A stretch of 64,000 bases of DNA from Tillandsia leiboldiana (lineage: Eukaryota; Streptophyta; Magnoliopsida; Poales; Bromeliaceae). Below the pieces are notes generated by a model. It was not told the DNA's origin, ran no database searches, and saw only the letters and a list, made by a program, of their open reading frames with translations. Position 1 is the first letter of the stretch, and every line of letters starts with the position of its first letter. Location of the stretch: contig CM055067.1 in assembly GCA_029204045.2 (NCBI GenBank), positions 24,254,838 to 24,318,837 on the forward strand, given 5' to 3'. This document shows, one piece after another, positions 43,717 to 56,885 of the stretch. Made by a program: the position numbers and the translations under genes.

Positions 43717-45325
43717 TAAAGCATCTAAAGATCACACATGATTTCTAAAATTTGAGCTTTTATAATATCAAAAACTCCTATAATGAAGTATCTTCAAGAT
43801 TATGATTATGGAGTAAAGTTGATAATTCAAATAAAATTAAATCAGAGTGATTGAAAGTGAAAACCCTTTTTATTCAATGCACTTGTTCGTTAAAATCCTT
43901 TTGTTAAAAAACAAAACATAAAAACGAAGAGCATTGAAAACCTGTAATGCAGATGATTCAAAAAAAAATGAAAGGGAAAACCAATCAAAGCATACATACA
44001 GTCAAAAGCTATTTAGAACTTAAGACAAGGAAAGATATCACCTTTCGAATCCAAAATCGTCGATTTTGGTTGTCTTGATTCGTTGTGGTTGGAGATTGTC
44101 GCTTTGACTGTTGATCCACCTTAGGTCTTTGCTCGCAGTGATCCACTTGTATGATTGATGATTGTGGCTCGGACCTTTGGTGGGTTGAGTGAACTCCTTT
44201 GACTTGATGTGTCTTTTGATTCCGTTGAGTTCGCTCCGTAGATGAAGTTGCAAGAATTTTTCTTTCTCTTTTTCGGGCATCCTTCACCAAATGTCCTTCA
44301 AGTCCACAAGTGACCGTTTCTTCCTTTCAATTTGAATGTGGAACTTGAAGCAGCACGTTTGATCCTTTTTAAAACCCAAACCAACTTGGTTGTTGACCTA
44401 ATCCGCACATACAATCTAGTTTCTTGGAACGGTGAAAGCCTTGTGTATGTCGGATTGGAGTCAGAACTTGCTTAGTCAATGCTTGGTTGGTGACATGAAT
44501 CTCCTCAAACTGCTTTTCAAGAAAATCAATCTTGTTAATATGGGAATTAACGACGTTTCCGATTGATTAACTTTTCTTGGAGGATTTTATTATATCCAAT
44601 AAAAAGCTCTCGTTCCTCCTCGAGATCATGAGTTTTATCTTTAAAGCTTGATTCTGTCTTGATCTTAAAGTCGTTGCTTTTCAACTTCTTGAATATGTTT
44701 GGCATCTTTTTAGATTCGCAAGAAGTGTTGGATGGCTCAACGAGTTCTTCCTCGTCCGACTCCCTTCACTTGAGGACTCTGCCGGTTGTTGATGTTTCAT
44801 CAACAAAATCAAGGAGTAGAGTCAGTGACTAAAGATGATAAAAATTATTAGAAGAGGGAAAAATGAGAGGCATGAGAAGCAACGATTTTTCCTCTTTACT
44901 TGAGGTCGATTCATTAGAAGTAGAATCGTCCAAGGTTTCGCTTGCAAAGCCTTCTTTTTATATGATTTCGGAGAAGGACAATCCGTTGAAAAATGGCTCG
45001 TAGCTTTGCATCGATAGCATTGGATTTCCACCTTCGAAATCATCTTTTTCTTTTTCTTTAGAAGGTTTTGCAACGCCTTTGAGGTTAGAGGATTTAGAAA
45101 CCCGATGATCCTTTAGATGGTTTCGTGGATGAAGATCCATCGGTTCGATTCTTCCAAAATTTCGACGAAATTTCTTTGTGATCCGCGCCAATTGTTCTTC
45201 AAATCGGCAAAAGAGATTTCATCGTCGAACCTGATTCGCTATCTTCTTCCTTTGTGATTTGAATGCAATACCTGTAAGCTTAGAAGAAGACTTGGAAGAA
45301 ACTTGATTAGTAGGAAAAGTCCTTT
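43717..45325 (-). mobile_element. Copia Co2, 5' part (gag side)
   Basis: Continues Co2 after the Co1 insertion. Going leftwards on the minus strand it runs from gag (45325) to the protease start (about 44030), then about 300 bp without recognisable coding, then joins 32008. Pol is therefore missing between 44030 and 31920. The 5' LTR and gag start should lie to the right but are lost in the assembly gap. Confidence 0.75.
44030..45325 (-). pseudogene. gag: Co2 gag relic
   Basis: Minus-strand pieces match Co1 gag from about residue 210 onward, in order: SSKSSSKLTGIAFK (near 45290), ITKKFRRNFGRIE (near 45180), a zinc knuckle CYRCKATSHFSTDC (near 45020), and the pre-protease end RRFWIRK (near 44050) corresponding to KRVWVRKGEI of Co1. 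Frames change repeatedly and stops intervene. It encodes no usable protein. Divergence from Co1 is large, in line with the different LTR subfamily. Confidence 0.75.
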
Positions 45326-45425
45326 NNNNNNNNNNNNNNNNNNNNNNNNNNNNNNNNNNNNNNNNNNNNNNNNNNNNNNNNNNNNNNNNNNNNNNNNNNN
45401 NNNNNNNNNNNNNNNNNNNNNNNNN
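45326..45425. other. Assembly gap, 100 N
   Basis: Exactly 100 Ns, the usual placeholder for a gap of unknown length. Minus-strand Co2 gag lies left of it and plus-strand Co3 3' interior right of it, so sequence between the two (at least the Co2 5' end and the Co3 body) is missing. Confidence 0.95.
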
Positions 45426-47549
45426 AGTTGTACCAGCTCCGATCCTCCGACTGAACTGCACCTTCCTTTTCTTCTTTTTGTGCAGATTACGATTTAGGAT
45501 TTAGTTTTATACTATACTTAGCTTAGTTCTCAGGTTTTACATTTATTGGAACACTTTTACCTCTCCTCACATTTCGTAGTCTTAACACATTTGGCTTTGT
45601 TTTTGATGCCAAAAGGGGAGAGAGTTTAGAACAATGACTTGAACAATTGATTGAACAATTGATTGTGAAATCTTGATGATGAAGATTTGTAAAATCAGGT
45701 AAGTATGATCTCAACTTCAACTTTTGGTTTTTATCTTGTAATTTGTTGCATGCCTCGACTAACTATTTGCTAACTATTGGGCATTAATATAACTAACAAG
45801 TTGATGTTCACTAACAAGTTTGTGACACTTGGTTTTTGATTGCATAGAAGATATGTTGGTTCTTAACTCTGATCAATTACATATCTATATATATTAGTTT
45901 GTCACAAACATGTTCATGACATTTGGTTTTTACGTGCAAAGAAGATATGTTGTGTTTTTAACTATGATCAGTTTACATATCTGAATATAAATGTCATGGT
46001 AAGTATAAATGAGTTTTAACTTCATCTCTGTTTGTGTTTTTTGAATAATACAAAATTCTTGAGGTATCTAACGATTTTCTTTTGTCAAGAATGATTCTTT
46101 TTGCAGAGAGTACAGATGTCTAAGTCTAGAGTCTGTTTTAGGAGTTTAACTCATGTATTGTATTTTGGATCTCCATTGTAAATTTTGTTGTATGGTGATA
46201 GCAACAAAAATATCTTTTTGAATTTTCTTTAGTGGATCTGTGTTTTGTCACGAAACCGCCAAAGGGGGAGATTGTTACGGAATTTGAGTTGGCGTAGTTT
46301 CGTGAAAGTCTCAAGTCTTGAAGATTGAAGGTGAAGAAAGTTGGATCATTTAACTCAATCTCAAGAAAGAAGAATTCAAAAGGATCAGGTATGTTTAACT
46401 AAAGAATTTGTGTGATCCGAATACTTCTTGTAGTGTAGAAACACTTGGAAGAATCTTTCATTGCATAAAAATCAAAAAACTGGACTTGGGACATGTTCAG
46501 GATCCGGATCAGGTTGTTCGATCCGGATCCCGAAGGTGGTTCGTTCATACATCGTCGCAATCCGGATCGTAGTCTCTTGATCCGGATCCCGAACGTTGAT
46601 GTTTGGTGAACTGTATGAACGATCCGGATCGTAGTCACATGATCCGGATCCCGAAACCTTCGTTTTCTGGAATTGGCTGTTTCGTTATGACGATCCGGAT
46701 CCTAGTTATCACGATCCGGATCGCCGTCCGTAAAAATCCAGAAATGGCAGGTTTTTGATTCTTATCTCCTTCCTAGGGTTTCTAACCTATAAATACACCC
46801 TATGACTCCTTTTCTAGGGTGAATCCACATAGCCGTCATTTTCATATATCATCATATACGGCTATAGATCCACATATAGAGAAGAAAGGAAATCATTAGA
46901 GAATACTCTATGTTTCTTCATCTATATTGATTAGTTTGATTCTAGGTTTTCATACTCACATCTTGAGTTGAATCAAACTAATGAATACTTAGATGGTATT
47001 TCCGATCTATCTTTGATCTAAGTATTCGGCGGATCATCACCACCCAAAAAACCAACGATTACCCCCAAAATCGGCGCGTGGATTCGCGTGTCCTTGTGGA
47101 TTCAAGGTTCAATCGCTCTCGTGATTCGGAGCGAGGCACGTTCGTGGATTCGAACGGTGCTATTGGGTGAAGACCGTGGATTCGGTCGGACGTCGTGGAT
47201 TCGACGTTGGACGCCGTGGATTCGGCGTTGGGCGCAGATCGTGGATTCGAGAAGCGTCTGGAGCGAGCGGAGAAGATCCTCTAGGAGCGTATGGAAAAGG
47301 TTGAGTCGTAAGTGTGTACGGTAAATCACCTTGTACGTGTTTTAATTCTAGTGGATTTCTGCCGTGTTATCGGTCCCGTGGTTTTTTACTCCGGTGATGG
47401 AGTTTTCCACGTAAAAATCTTGCGTGTTATTTTATTTTCCGCATTGGGTTTTATCGCAACGATTTTTGGAGTGTTTATACGTTTCACACCTATTCACCCC
47501 CCTCTAGGTGTTCTTCCCCTATTTAGATCCGTATATATACGACCCAACA
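45426..47549 (+). mobile_element. Copia Co3, 3' end only
   Basis: 3' interior (45426-46272) similar to the Co1 tail 41560-42377, including the PPT AAAGGGGGAGAT before the LTR. The 3' LTR is 46273-47549 (1277 bp, TGTTACGG to ACCCAACA), shorter than the Co1 LTRs because one palindrome block in U3 is missing. TATAAATA is at 46788-46795. It is inserted in the first LTR of Gypsy A3, whose sequence starts immediately at 47550. Confidence 0.9.
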
Positions 47550-48439
47550 TGGATAAAGATCACCTCTCCCGGATGCCTTCGGCAATTTTTAGAGTTGGAA
47601 TTGTGCAAATCGGCTTTAGGAATGGACCCGGCACGAAAATCGGATTAAGGGGCTTTCCGAGGGCTTTCGGCAAATTTTCGGATGAGAATTTGGAGAAACG
47701 GACACCGTATTTGGATTCAGCACGCGAAATCGTTGAGAATGGACTATCTACTTGCATTTTTCGGGACCGGTTGACGCGCCGCGTTTTTCGAGCATGCACG
47801 GATCTCAAGACGTTGCGACGCGAATCCCGAGGTGCGCGCGAATCCCGATGGTGCACTCTGGTGTACTGCGCGAAGGGGGGAACGCAGACAGGCGCGTTGG
47901 GAAAACGCGCCTGACTGCGCGGGTTGACGCGGACGCGGGGGGCACGCGTCCGCATCGGTGTCACGCGCCCGGTGTGGCAGGTGTCACGCGCCCCGTGTGC
48001 GCGTGCCGCGTGGCACAGGGGGTGCGCACCTGCGCCTGGCGCACGAACGCCCCTGTGCGTTAACCGCCGGGCAGCGGGCCCGGTGCACCGTGGACCCGGC
48101 CCACGGCAGCCCACCTCTCCCCCTTTCGTCTCTTCTTCTTCCTTTTCCTCCCCGCGCACCATTTTCTTCTCCCCTGGTTCTTCTTCTCCACCGAGCGAGA
48201 GAGAGTGTGAGGGAGGGGATTTTGTGTGGTGCGGCGTTCGCCGTGGACCCTCGCGAGAGCGCGCGAGGTGTTTCGAGGAGTCGGGTGGGCGGCGCGAACG
48301 CGGTCGAGGTAGGGTCCCCGCGTGTTATTTTTGCGGTATTTTGGCACAGTTTTGGAGCGTCCTTTTGGACATTGGATTTGAACACTTACTCTCGTGTGGT
48401 GTTAGGGACCGTATTTTACTGCTTCGTTTTGCCGCGCGG

Positions 48440-48600
48440 ATTTCGGCACGGTGCACCGTTTTGCGTGCGGACTCCGTTTGCACGCGGGTTTTGGCACTGT
48501 GCACCGTTTTGCGTGCGGACTCTGTTTTGTGCGCTGGTTTCGGCACCGTGCTCCGTTTTGCGTGCGGATTCCGGCGGTGTGCACCGTTTTGCGTGCAACT
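48440..48600 (+). repeat. Short array of TGCACCGTTTTGCGTGC in A3 left LTR
   Basis: About five cores, the same motif as the long arrays of the C LTRs in reverse complement, in the same position downstream of a TCGAGGTAGG donor-like site. The right LTR has the counterpart at 55590-55760. Confidence 0.8.
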
Positions 48601-49737
48601 TGTTGTACGAGCTCGGATTGAGGCGTGCCTTTACCACTCTTTGGACCTACGCGTCACAAGGATTATCGTCGTGTTTTTGGGGAATTTTCTGAGATTCGCC
48701 CGAAGGTATACTTCTTTCCCCTTTGCTGTGCAGAGTATTACAGTTGTGTTGTTGTGGACTTTCGCGCTCACCGTGTTGTGGAATTTGTAACTCGGCCTCC
48801 GGGACTCGGATTTTGACGGTGCAGGTACTCGTTTCGAAGGTCTTGACGCGGCGATCGCGTCCGTATTTTTGGTGGATTTTTTCAGAGTCCGTTCTGCAGG
48901 TGAAAATTGCACATCTTCGGGGCTGGTTTCAGCAGATAGTGTATACTTGGATGTTTTAGCATAAGGTGTAACTTTGGACCTTTTGTTGTACCCAGGAGGG
49001 TTCGCGAGTGATTTTGGAACACTGCTAGGAGCCGAGGTTTGCGCGACTTGTACCGTGGATACGGGTTCAGCGGATCGTGCGGGCAGATGGCCACGTTCTT
49101 CACCAACCCCAGGTTTGCCTTGGATTGAGCACTTCAGGTGGGTGTTTTGTTCCCAGAACCGATGGACGGTTCTTTAATTCTTGTATTAGAATGCACGCAT
49201 GTTTAAGGTACAATAATTGTATGTTATTGGGAGGTAAGCTAAGAAGGATGATCGTATAAAGGGAATTGCAAGACTAATATTCATATTAAATATTATCGAG
49301 AACTTGTAGCATTCATCTATTCATGATGATGAATTGTAAATGCTTACCTAAGGGACTTACCCTATGTGAAGGACTTTTGCATGCTTGAATGGTCACATAG
49401 TTAGGCCACCTTTTTCTGCTGCACTATCATACTGGAATTGACTTAGGAGAAACCATGATTTTATTTTCTCCGGTTACCTAGACATAGGGGATATCATGCT
49501 CAGGTTAGAGCAGGGGCTTGGATAGTGTAGTCAGATACTTAGTATTCGGGACGGGCAGGTTGTGATGGCAGGGTATTGCGGCAACCGCAGATTTTGGGCG
49601 GTTGACCGGACAGTTGTTATTGCATCAGATCGGGGAGAGGATTTGGGCTTCTTTTAGTGGATGGATCTTTTCCCACTTTGATCAGAGTCGTGATCCAATC
49701 ATGCTGATTTATACTACCAGGATACTTATTACTCAGG

Positions 49738-50035
49738 CACCTTTGAGTCCTTGAGACTCCTATCCCCTATCGGTGTTATGCGTAGGCTGGCATACCCGAT
49801 TGGGCTGGCACCTTTGAGTCATTGAGACTCGTATCCCCTATCGGTGTTATGCGTAGGCTGGCATACCCGATTGGGCAGGCACCTTTGAGTCCTTGAGACT
49901 CCTATCCCCTATCGGTGTTATGCGTAGGCTGGCATACCCGATGGGCAGACACCTTTGAGTCCTTGAGACTCCTATCCCCTATCGGTGTTATGCGTAGGCT
50001 GGCATACCCGATTTGGCAGGCACAGCAGGCAGTAT
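49738..50035 (+). repeat. 71-bp tandem repeat, 4 units
   Basis: Units begin CACCTTTGAGTCCTTGAGAC at steps of 71, 71 and 70 bp (CTTTGAG at 49741, 49812, 49883, 49953). Each contains the inverted repeat GAGTC/GACTC. Confidence 0.93.
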
Positions 50036-50062
50036 CAGTTTTACTAGTGGCCCTAGGTTGAG

Positions 50063-50425
50063 GGCATGGCAGGCATAGTAGGCATAGTAGGCAGGCAGGC
50101 ATAGCGGGCAGGCAGACATAGTAGGCATAGCAGGCAGGCAGGCATAGCGGGCAGGCAGACATAGTAGGCATAGTAGGCAGGCAGGCATAGCGGGCAGGCA
50201 GACATAGTAGGCATAGCAGGCAGGCAGGCATAGCGGGCATGGCAGGCATAGTAGGCATAGCAGGCAGGCGGGCATAGCAGGAATGGCAGGCAAGGCAGGC
50301 ATAGCAGGCAGGCATAGCAGGCATGGCAGGTATAGTAGGCATAGCAGGCAGGCGGGCATGGCAGGCATAGTAAGCATAGTAGGCATGGCTGGCATAGGAG
50401 GCATAGCAGGCATAGCAGGTAGTGC
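50063..50425 (+). repeat. GGCA-based minisatellite
   Basis: Low-complexity array of GGCATAGCA/GGCATAGTA and GGCAGGCA. The Met-Pro-Ala/Leu-Cys-rich antisense frames across it (49902-50468) are products of the repeat. Confidence 0.9.
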
Positions 50426-52453
50426 CAGTGATTACTGGTCTATCGATTGGGTCGATTGTGCACTTCATGTGCTAGTGGTTGCATACCATTCTTTGGTTCT
50501 CCCATCTTGGGCATTTAGATAGAGGCTTGATAGCTGTTGAGAGTCTCCAGCTTCGTTATTTCAGTCTTTACGGCTTTGGTTGGTTATTGTCTTTTGAGGA
50601 CTTAGTGGGCAGACCGTCGGGTCTGGCGGTGTTACCCACTGAGAACTCCCTTTTTGGTGTAGTTCTCACACCCTTTGGGGGTTTTCCCCCTTCTTTTTCC
50701 TTCCTCTCCTTTGTTTTGCAGAGTCTTAGCAGGTGTTGCTGATTCTGCGGTTGTTGATCGAGGCGAGGGAGTCGCGAGCTAGATCCCTACCCATGTTTGG
50801 AGAGTAGCGGTACCCCTTCAGAGGAGAGCTTCAGTAGATTAGTTATTTTATTCCTCTTTTGAGAGACTGATGTAGTGAGGATATGATATGTATTGAGAGC
50901 CTGTACACTGATGTATTTATTGGAGGTATCTCCCGGTTGAGTCTCGACCTTGTATATGAGGATATTGTATGATTATCTTTTTGGGAGATGGACATTGTTG
51001 TATTATTTCTAGTTGTACAGTGGTTGATCTTAGTTATATCGCAGATTTTTATTTATAGCTCTGATATCTTTTAGCTGTAGTACTTTTCTTGCAGGTAGGA
51101 CGCTTCGCCTATACAGGGTTTGGCATAGGTGGCGGATCTGTTGGCGAGCCCGGGTAGCAGTTTCGACACCGGGGCGTGACAGATTAGAGTGGTATCAGAG
51201 CCTAGGTTGTAGGTCATGGTGGACTTAGAAACCCTAGGCTTATGGTTTGACCCTTATTTGACTTCGTGAGAGTCGTGATTTATAGCGAGAGTCCAGATTG
51301 AGTTTTATACCTCTCCCGAGGGACGGGAAGAGTGATTGGCATGTTATTCTCCTAAGTGATTATGTTGGCTGCAGACAACATAATGCTGTGGAACGGGTGA
51401 CATGCTTTAGACTTTCGCTGGATTGGGTTGAGCGTTGTTTTGTGCTGTTTTGCAGTTTCGTCGTGGCGAGCTGTGTCTCCCCGACGCTGGGTTTTGACCC
51501 GTGCACTTCCTGTCATAGCAGTTGAGCTTGAGCGGTTGGTTTTGGGCCGGATACCCGGATTGAGGTCAGAGAGTTCCGGACCCAGATGACAGGATCGTCT
51601 GAGGCCTATCAGCGGCAGAGCGAGCGAGCAGCTGGTTTTAGTGACACAGTTGTCGGAGCAACGGGCAGCTCGACAGTGCTTCCTTCTGAGACCACCCAGT
51701 TGCAGTATCCTCAAGGGCGGGGATTTTTGTGGCACCGATGGAGTAGGTAGCCCCATCTGTGCCGATGTTTAGTGTCGAGGCACCGAGGCAGGGTGGATAG
51801 TTGACAGCTAGTGAGCTGAGGGGACATAATCGATCTATTAAGCCAGATTCGGCAGATGAACCACCCCGACTCGTAAGATTGAGTTGGAGCATTTGTAGGC
51901 AGAGTCGTGGTTGGTGGTGATGGAGTGATCAATTCAGAGCCTCCCTGTGCTAGAGAGTTTTGGCAGTTGTTGAACTGCGCGCTCCAGGTCTCGAGGGACG
52001 AGGCGCATAGGATATGTGAGACTGGGAGTGGATTGCGCCAGGATACCTTTCGGTTTATTTGATCCCTCCTGTATAGATTTTGGATCTTGGATGCCTCGAT
52101 AGAGTAGCCGTTGTGTATGGAGCGTGGCGCTGCAGTTCCTTTGGTTAGGGATATGCCGCAAGAGGTGAGTTTAGGATATTGGCGCTTGGCGCCGGGTGAT
52201 GGAGGACAAATCGGCCGGCAGAGGCACTTCTGATTTCTTTTCCAGGATGACGGGTTCCTGGGATGCCAGAGATCGGGTGGACCCCGATGGCCGCATCAGC
52301 ATCTATATCAGAGTGGCACAGCGGTAGCGTGGATTTGTTATCTGCGGAGGACCTTATTCGTCGCCTCAGTGTGAGCAGAGACAGAGGTCGTGCTCCTTTT
52401 GTGTTTGGTCTACTTTTCTTACAGATTGAGCGACAACCGCCGGCATCGAATGA

Positions 52454-53760
52454 ATGAGTCTGTGTCGCCCGGTTGGAGGGCGCCACGGCAGTGGATGGAG
52501 TTGTTGCAAGTGTGATTTCATCACAGCAGCCGGAGTTAGAGCATGTTGCATTCCTGCATGGACTAGAGGCAGAATTATTACCACGTGCACTAGAGGTACA
52601 GGTGTCTGTTGTTGTTGTGCATGTGGAGGAGACTTTTGGATCATGTCCAGTGCTGCTGAGACTGCGAGTTACCGGCAGACTTAATGGTAATTGTGGCAGT
52701 TCGGTATCTTGACCATGTGCTTGAGAGTGATTGGCACAACGCCACAGGATGTTTTGGCTGAGGAGTGAGAGGACGTCGATTTTCTACGAGGCAGACGAGA
52801 GGAGGTTTGGTTGTTAAGACGGTTAGAGCACACGGGCTTTAGCGACAGTGTGAGAGGTGTTTTTGGCGGCACCGGGATTCAAGGATATCTCTGTTGCCCA
52901 CGAGATCCCGGGTGTGATTTCACCAGAGCTGTTGACGATGCCGCCGGTTAGGGAGATAGAGATTGCGTTTGACGTGGTTCGGGGAACCGCGCCACCCTTG
53001 ATAGCACCTCATTGGATATCGCCTGTAGAGCTGAGAGAGCTGATGGCGCAGTTGCAGGATCTGATGGATCGAGGGGTCTGTTTGACCTGATGCCACGCCG
53101 TTGGTACACGGTGGTGATGCCACGTCGTTGATGCACGACTGTGAGGGTCCTTTTATGGTTCGAGTGTAGACAGGTCCGGGTGGTATCTAGGACCTTTTGA
53201 TGGAGCTATATGCAGGCAGTTATTGTATGATGCGAGTACCTACTCAGAATCAGACAGCCGAGAATCTTGTCTAGATGGCGTTCGGGACACGGTAGGGCAT
53301 CTCGAGCTCACAGTGAGGCCGAGTGGATTGATTAATGCCCTGCCACTCTTATGATTTAGGGAATTGTGCTCCAGCTGTACTTGATTGGATTGGTAACAAG
53401 ATCCTCCGGGGATATTTGGATTTACTCCCAGAGCGATGTGGAGCGCGAGGAGCACTTGTGGATGTGCTACCATGCCCGTGTGGATGAAGTGGTATGCCAA
53501 GTTATTGAGGTACAAGTTGTAGCTCCAGAAGCATACCTTCTTGGGTCATGTTGTTCGAGCCGTAGGAGCGGCGGTGGAAATCCGGCCAATATGGATATCA
53601 CTTGGGATTTGGCCGAGATCGACAATTATTGTCGAGGTGAGGAGTTTCTTGGACTGGGTAGTGCCAGGAAAGCTTGGCAATCGGATGATGAGATTGCTAC
53701 CAGCGCCAATGCTAGTATTTCCAGTGTTGGGAGAGAAATCTGCGAGTTTTAGTGATGCCT
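52454..53760 (+). pseudogene. Gypsy gag-pol relic of A3 (RT with internal deletions)
   Basis: A Cys-rich, knuckle-like remnant lies at about 52454-52600. RT begins at 52857-53090 (GVISPELLTMPPVREIEI, GTAPPLIAPHWISPVELREL, LQDLMDRGVCL), then two 27-bp repeats replace the core fingers region. Frames change near 53100-53366. At 53390-53480 the remnant of the active-site region reads DIWIYSQSDVEREEHL. At 53635-53762 EVRSFL jumps to PAPMLVFPVLGE and ends FSDAS, the edge of RNase H. The join after EVRSFL and the repeat in the fingers are the same in A2, so these deletions predate both insertions. No integrase is present. Confidence 0.82.
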
Positions 53761-54458
53761 CCTAAAGCGACTGTGGAATTACCGTTGGTTTATTGTTGAG
53801 CATTTTGGATTACCCCGACAGGGCCACTGTGATGGCGGATACCTAGAGCAGGAAAGCTGTCTGGGGATGAGTTTGATAATTCCACAGCTGGCGCTGTGTG
53901 GACTATTGGGGCAAACATGGCTTGTGGTTGTGTCCCTGAGGGTTCCTTTTGATGATAGACCGCGGCTGAGTAGTTCACTCGGATGGTCAAGATTCGGGAG
54001 TGACCGAGTGAGGACCCCTCCTTGTTAGGGCTCATTTCCTTATTGGTTAATCGTGTGGGTGTGCTTCGGGTTGCCTTGGTTGAGTTGACACAGGTTGTGG
54101 TTTGGTGTGTATTGCACTGGCGGTTATCTGGTTTCCCCCAACTTTGTTGGAACCACGGTTGTATTTTATGTCTCAGCTCTGGAAGGTTATGTTTTTGGAT
54201 CCCTCGCCCGTGATTGACTCGCCCCATTTGAGATCTAGGAATGTTTGGAGTACGAGGGACGCCCGTTGTGAATTCTGGCTCGTGAGATTAGAGGTTGCGC
54301 AATCGGGCTATGCCGTGCTGGTTGTAGCTGTTGTTGTTGTTGAGGAGTGGTCACGGGTAGTGAGCAGCAACTTGGAGCTGGAGATGATGATGTTGAGTAC
54401 TTATCCTTAGTGTTTGTGACTCCTGGTGGAATTGAGCTAGTTTCGAGGACGAAACTTT

Positions 54459-54474
54459 CTTTAGTGGGGGAGGA
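54459..54474 (+). promoter_or_regulatory. Polypurine tract of A3
   Basis: CTTTAGTGGGGGAGGA immediately before the LTR start TGTGAGGACC. Confidence 0.85.
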
Positions 54475-56885
54475 TGTGAGGACCTGGATCCCCACGAGGT
54501 GATTACTGGCTGACCAGCAGCTTCTGGAGGCCTACGCGGCGTGTCGGTGGCGTTTGTACACCAATTGGACACTTTTGTTGGACTCGGTGTGTTAATTGGA
54601 TCACGAGAGTAGTCGGATGGCCCCATTGAATGCTTAGAAGTGGTTTCGCGCGCAATGGATATTAAAATTGGACTCGGGGCGAAGTTTGGATAAAGAATCA
54701 CCTCTCCGGATGCCTTCGGCAATTTTTAGAGTTGGAATTTGGCAAATCGGACTTTAGGAATGGACCTGGCACGAAAATCGGATTAAGTGGGCTTTCTTGG
54801 GGCTTTCGGCAAATTTTCGGATGAGAATTTGGAGAAACGGACACCGTATTTGGATTCAGCGCGCGAAATTGTTGAGAATGGACCATCTACTTGCTTTTTT
54901 CGGAGCCCGGTTGACGCGCGCGTTTTTTGAGGCGTGCACGGATCTCAAGACGTCGCGGCTCGAATCCCGAGGTGCGCGCGAATCCCGAGGTGCGCCCGAA
55001 TCCCGAGGTGCGCTCTGGTGTACTGCGCGAGGGGGGAACGCAGACAGGCGCGTTGGGAAACGCGCCTAACTGCGCAGGTGACGCGGGGGGGGGCCGCCAC
55101 GTGGCGTGCCCCCATTCGCGCACGCACGGACGCGGGGGGCACGCGTCCGCTCGGTGTCACGCGCCCGGTGTGGCGCGTGCCGCGTGGCACAGGGGGCGCG
55201 CGCCTGCGCCTGGCGCACGCGCCCCTGTGCGGTGAACCGCCTGGCAGCGGGCCCGGTGCACCGTGGACCCGGCCCACGGGAGCCCACCTCTCCCCCTTTC
55301 TTCTCTTCTTCTTCCTTTTCCTCCCCGCGCACCATTTCTTCTCCCCTTGTTCTTCTTCTCCAGCCGAGCGAGAGAGAGTGTGAGGGAGGTGATTTTGTGT
55401 GGTGCGGCGGTTCGCCGTGGACCTCGCGAAGCGCGCGAGGTGTTCCGAGGAGTCGGGTGGGCGGCGCGACGCGGTCGAGGTAGGTTTCGCGTGTTATTTT
55501 TGCGGTATTTTTGGCACAGTTTTGGAGCGTCCTTTTGGACATTGGATTTGACCCCTTACTCTCGTGTGTGTTAGGGACCGTATTTTACTGCTCCGTTTTG
55601 CACGCGAATTTCGGCACGGTGCACCATTTTGCGCACGAGTTTCGGCACCGTGCACCATTTTGCGTGCGAACTCCGTTTTGCGCGCGGGTTTCGCCACCGT
55701 GCTCCGTTTTGCGTGCGGACTCCGGCGGTGTGCACCGTTTTGCGTGCAACTTGTTGTACGAGCTCGGATTGAGGCGTGCCTTTACACTCTTTGGATCTAC
55801 GCGTCACAAGGATTATCGTCGTGTTTTCGGGGAATTTTCTGAGATTCGCCCAAAGGTATACTTCTTTCCCCTTTGCTGTGCAGAGTATTACAGTTGTGTT
55901 TGTTGTGGACTTTCGCGCTCACCGTGTTGTGGAATTTGTAACTCGGCCTCCGGGACTCGGATTTTGACGTGCAGGTACTCGTTTCGAAGGTCTTGACGCG
56001 GCGATCGCGTCCGTATTTTTGTGGATTTTTCAGAGTCCGTTCTGCGGGTGAAAATTGCACATCTTCGGGGCTGGTTTCAGCAGATGGTGTATACTTGGAT
56101 GTTTTAGCATAAGGTGTAACTTTGGACCTTTTGTTGTACCCAGGAGGGTTCGCGAGTGTTTTTGGAACACTGCTAGGAGCCGAGGTTTGCGCGACTTGTA
56201 CCGTGGATACGGGTTCAGCGGATCGTGCGGGCAGATGGCCACGTTCTTCACCAACCCCAGGTTTGCCTTGGATTGAGCACTTCAGGTGAGTGTTCTGTTC
56301 CCAGAACCGATGGACGGTTCTTTAATTCTTGTATTAGAATGCACGCATGTTTAAGGTACAATAATTGTATGTTATTGGGAGGTAAGCTAAGAAGGATGAT
56401 CGTATAAAGGGAATTCCAAGACTAATATTCATATTAAATATTATCGAGAACTTGCATCATTCATCTATTCATGATGATGAATTGTAAATGCTTACCTAAG
56501 GGACTTACCCTATGTGAAGGACTTTTGCATGCTTGAATGGTCACCTAGTTAGGCGACCTTTTTCTGCTGCACTATCATACTGGAATTGACTTAGGAGAAA
56601 CCATGATTTTATTTTCTCCGGTTACCTAGACATAAGGGATATCATGCTCAGGTTAGAGCAGGGGCTGGGATAGTGTAGTCAGATACTTGGGATTCGGGAC
56701 GGGCAGGTTGTGATGGCAGGGTATTGCGGCAACCGCGGATTTTGGGCGGTTGACCGGACAGTTGTTATTGCATCAGATCGGGGAGAGGATTTGGGCTTCT
56801 TTTAGTGGATGGATCTTTTCCCACTTTGATCAGAGTCGTGATCCAATCATGCTGATTTATACTACCAGGATACTTATTACTCAGG

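Larger units (their letters stand above)
47550..51181 (+). repeat. Left LTR of A3 (start missing)
   Basis: Aligns with 54690-58403. A CT-rich tract follows the GC-rich U3 (48112-48180) and no clear TATA box is seen. A donor-like TCGAGGTAGG lies at 48304-48313, four to five cores of the TGCACCGTTTTGCGTGC type at 48452-48600, and the tandem repeats at 49738-50425. Confidence 0.88.
51182..54474 (+). other. Interior of A3
   Basis: PBS TGGTATCAGAGCCTAGG at 51190-51206. The first 0.8 kb shows no clear gag fold. RT pieces are at 52857-53760. From 53770 to 54450 no integrase or RNase H motif could be read. The 3' end has TTTCGAGGACGAAAC and the polypurine tract. Confidence 0.75.

Noticed and set aside
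49902..50468. Cys/Leu/Met-Pro-Ala-rich antisense ORFs (also 57137-57689)
   Set aside because: Direct translation of the GGCA minisatellite; not conserved in order between the two LTRs.
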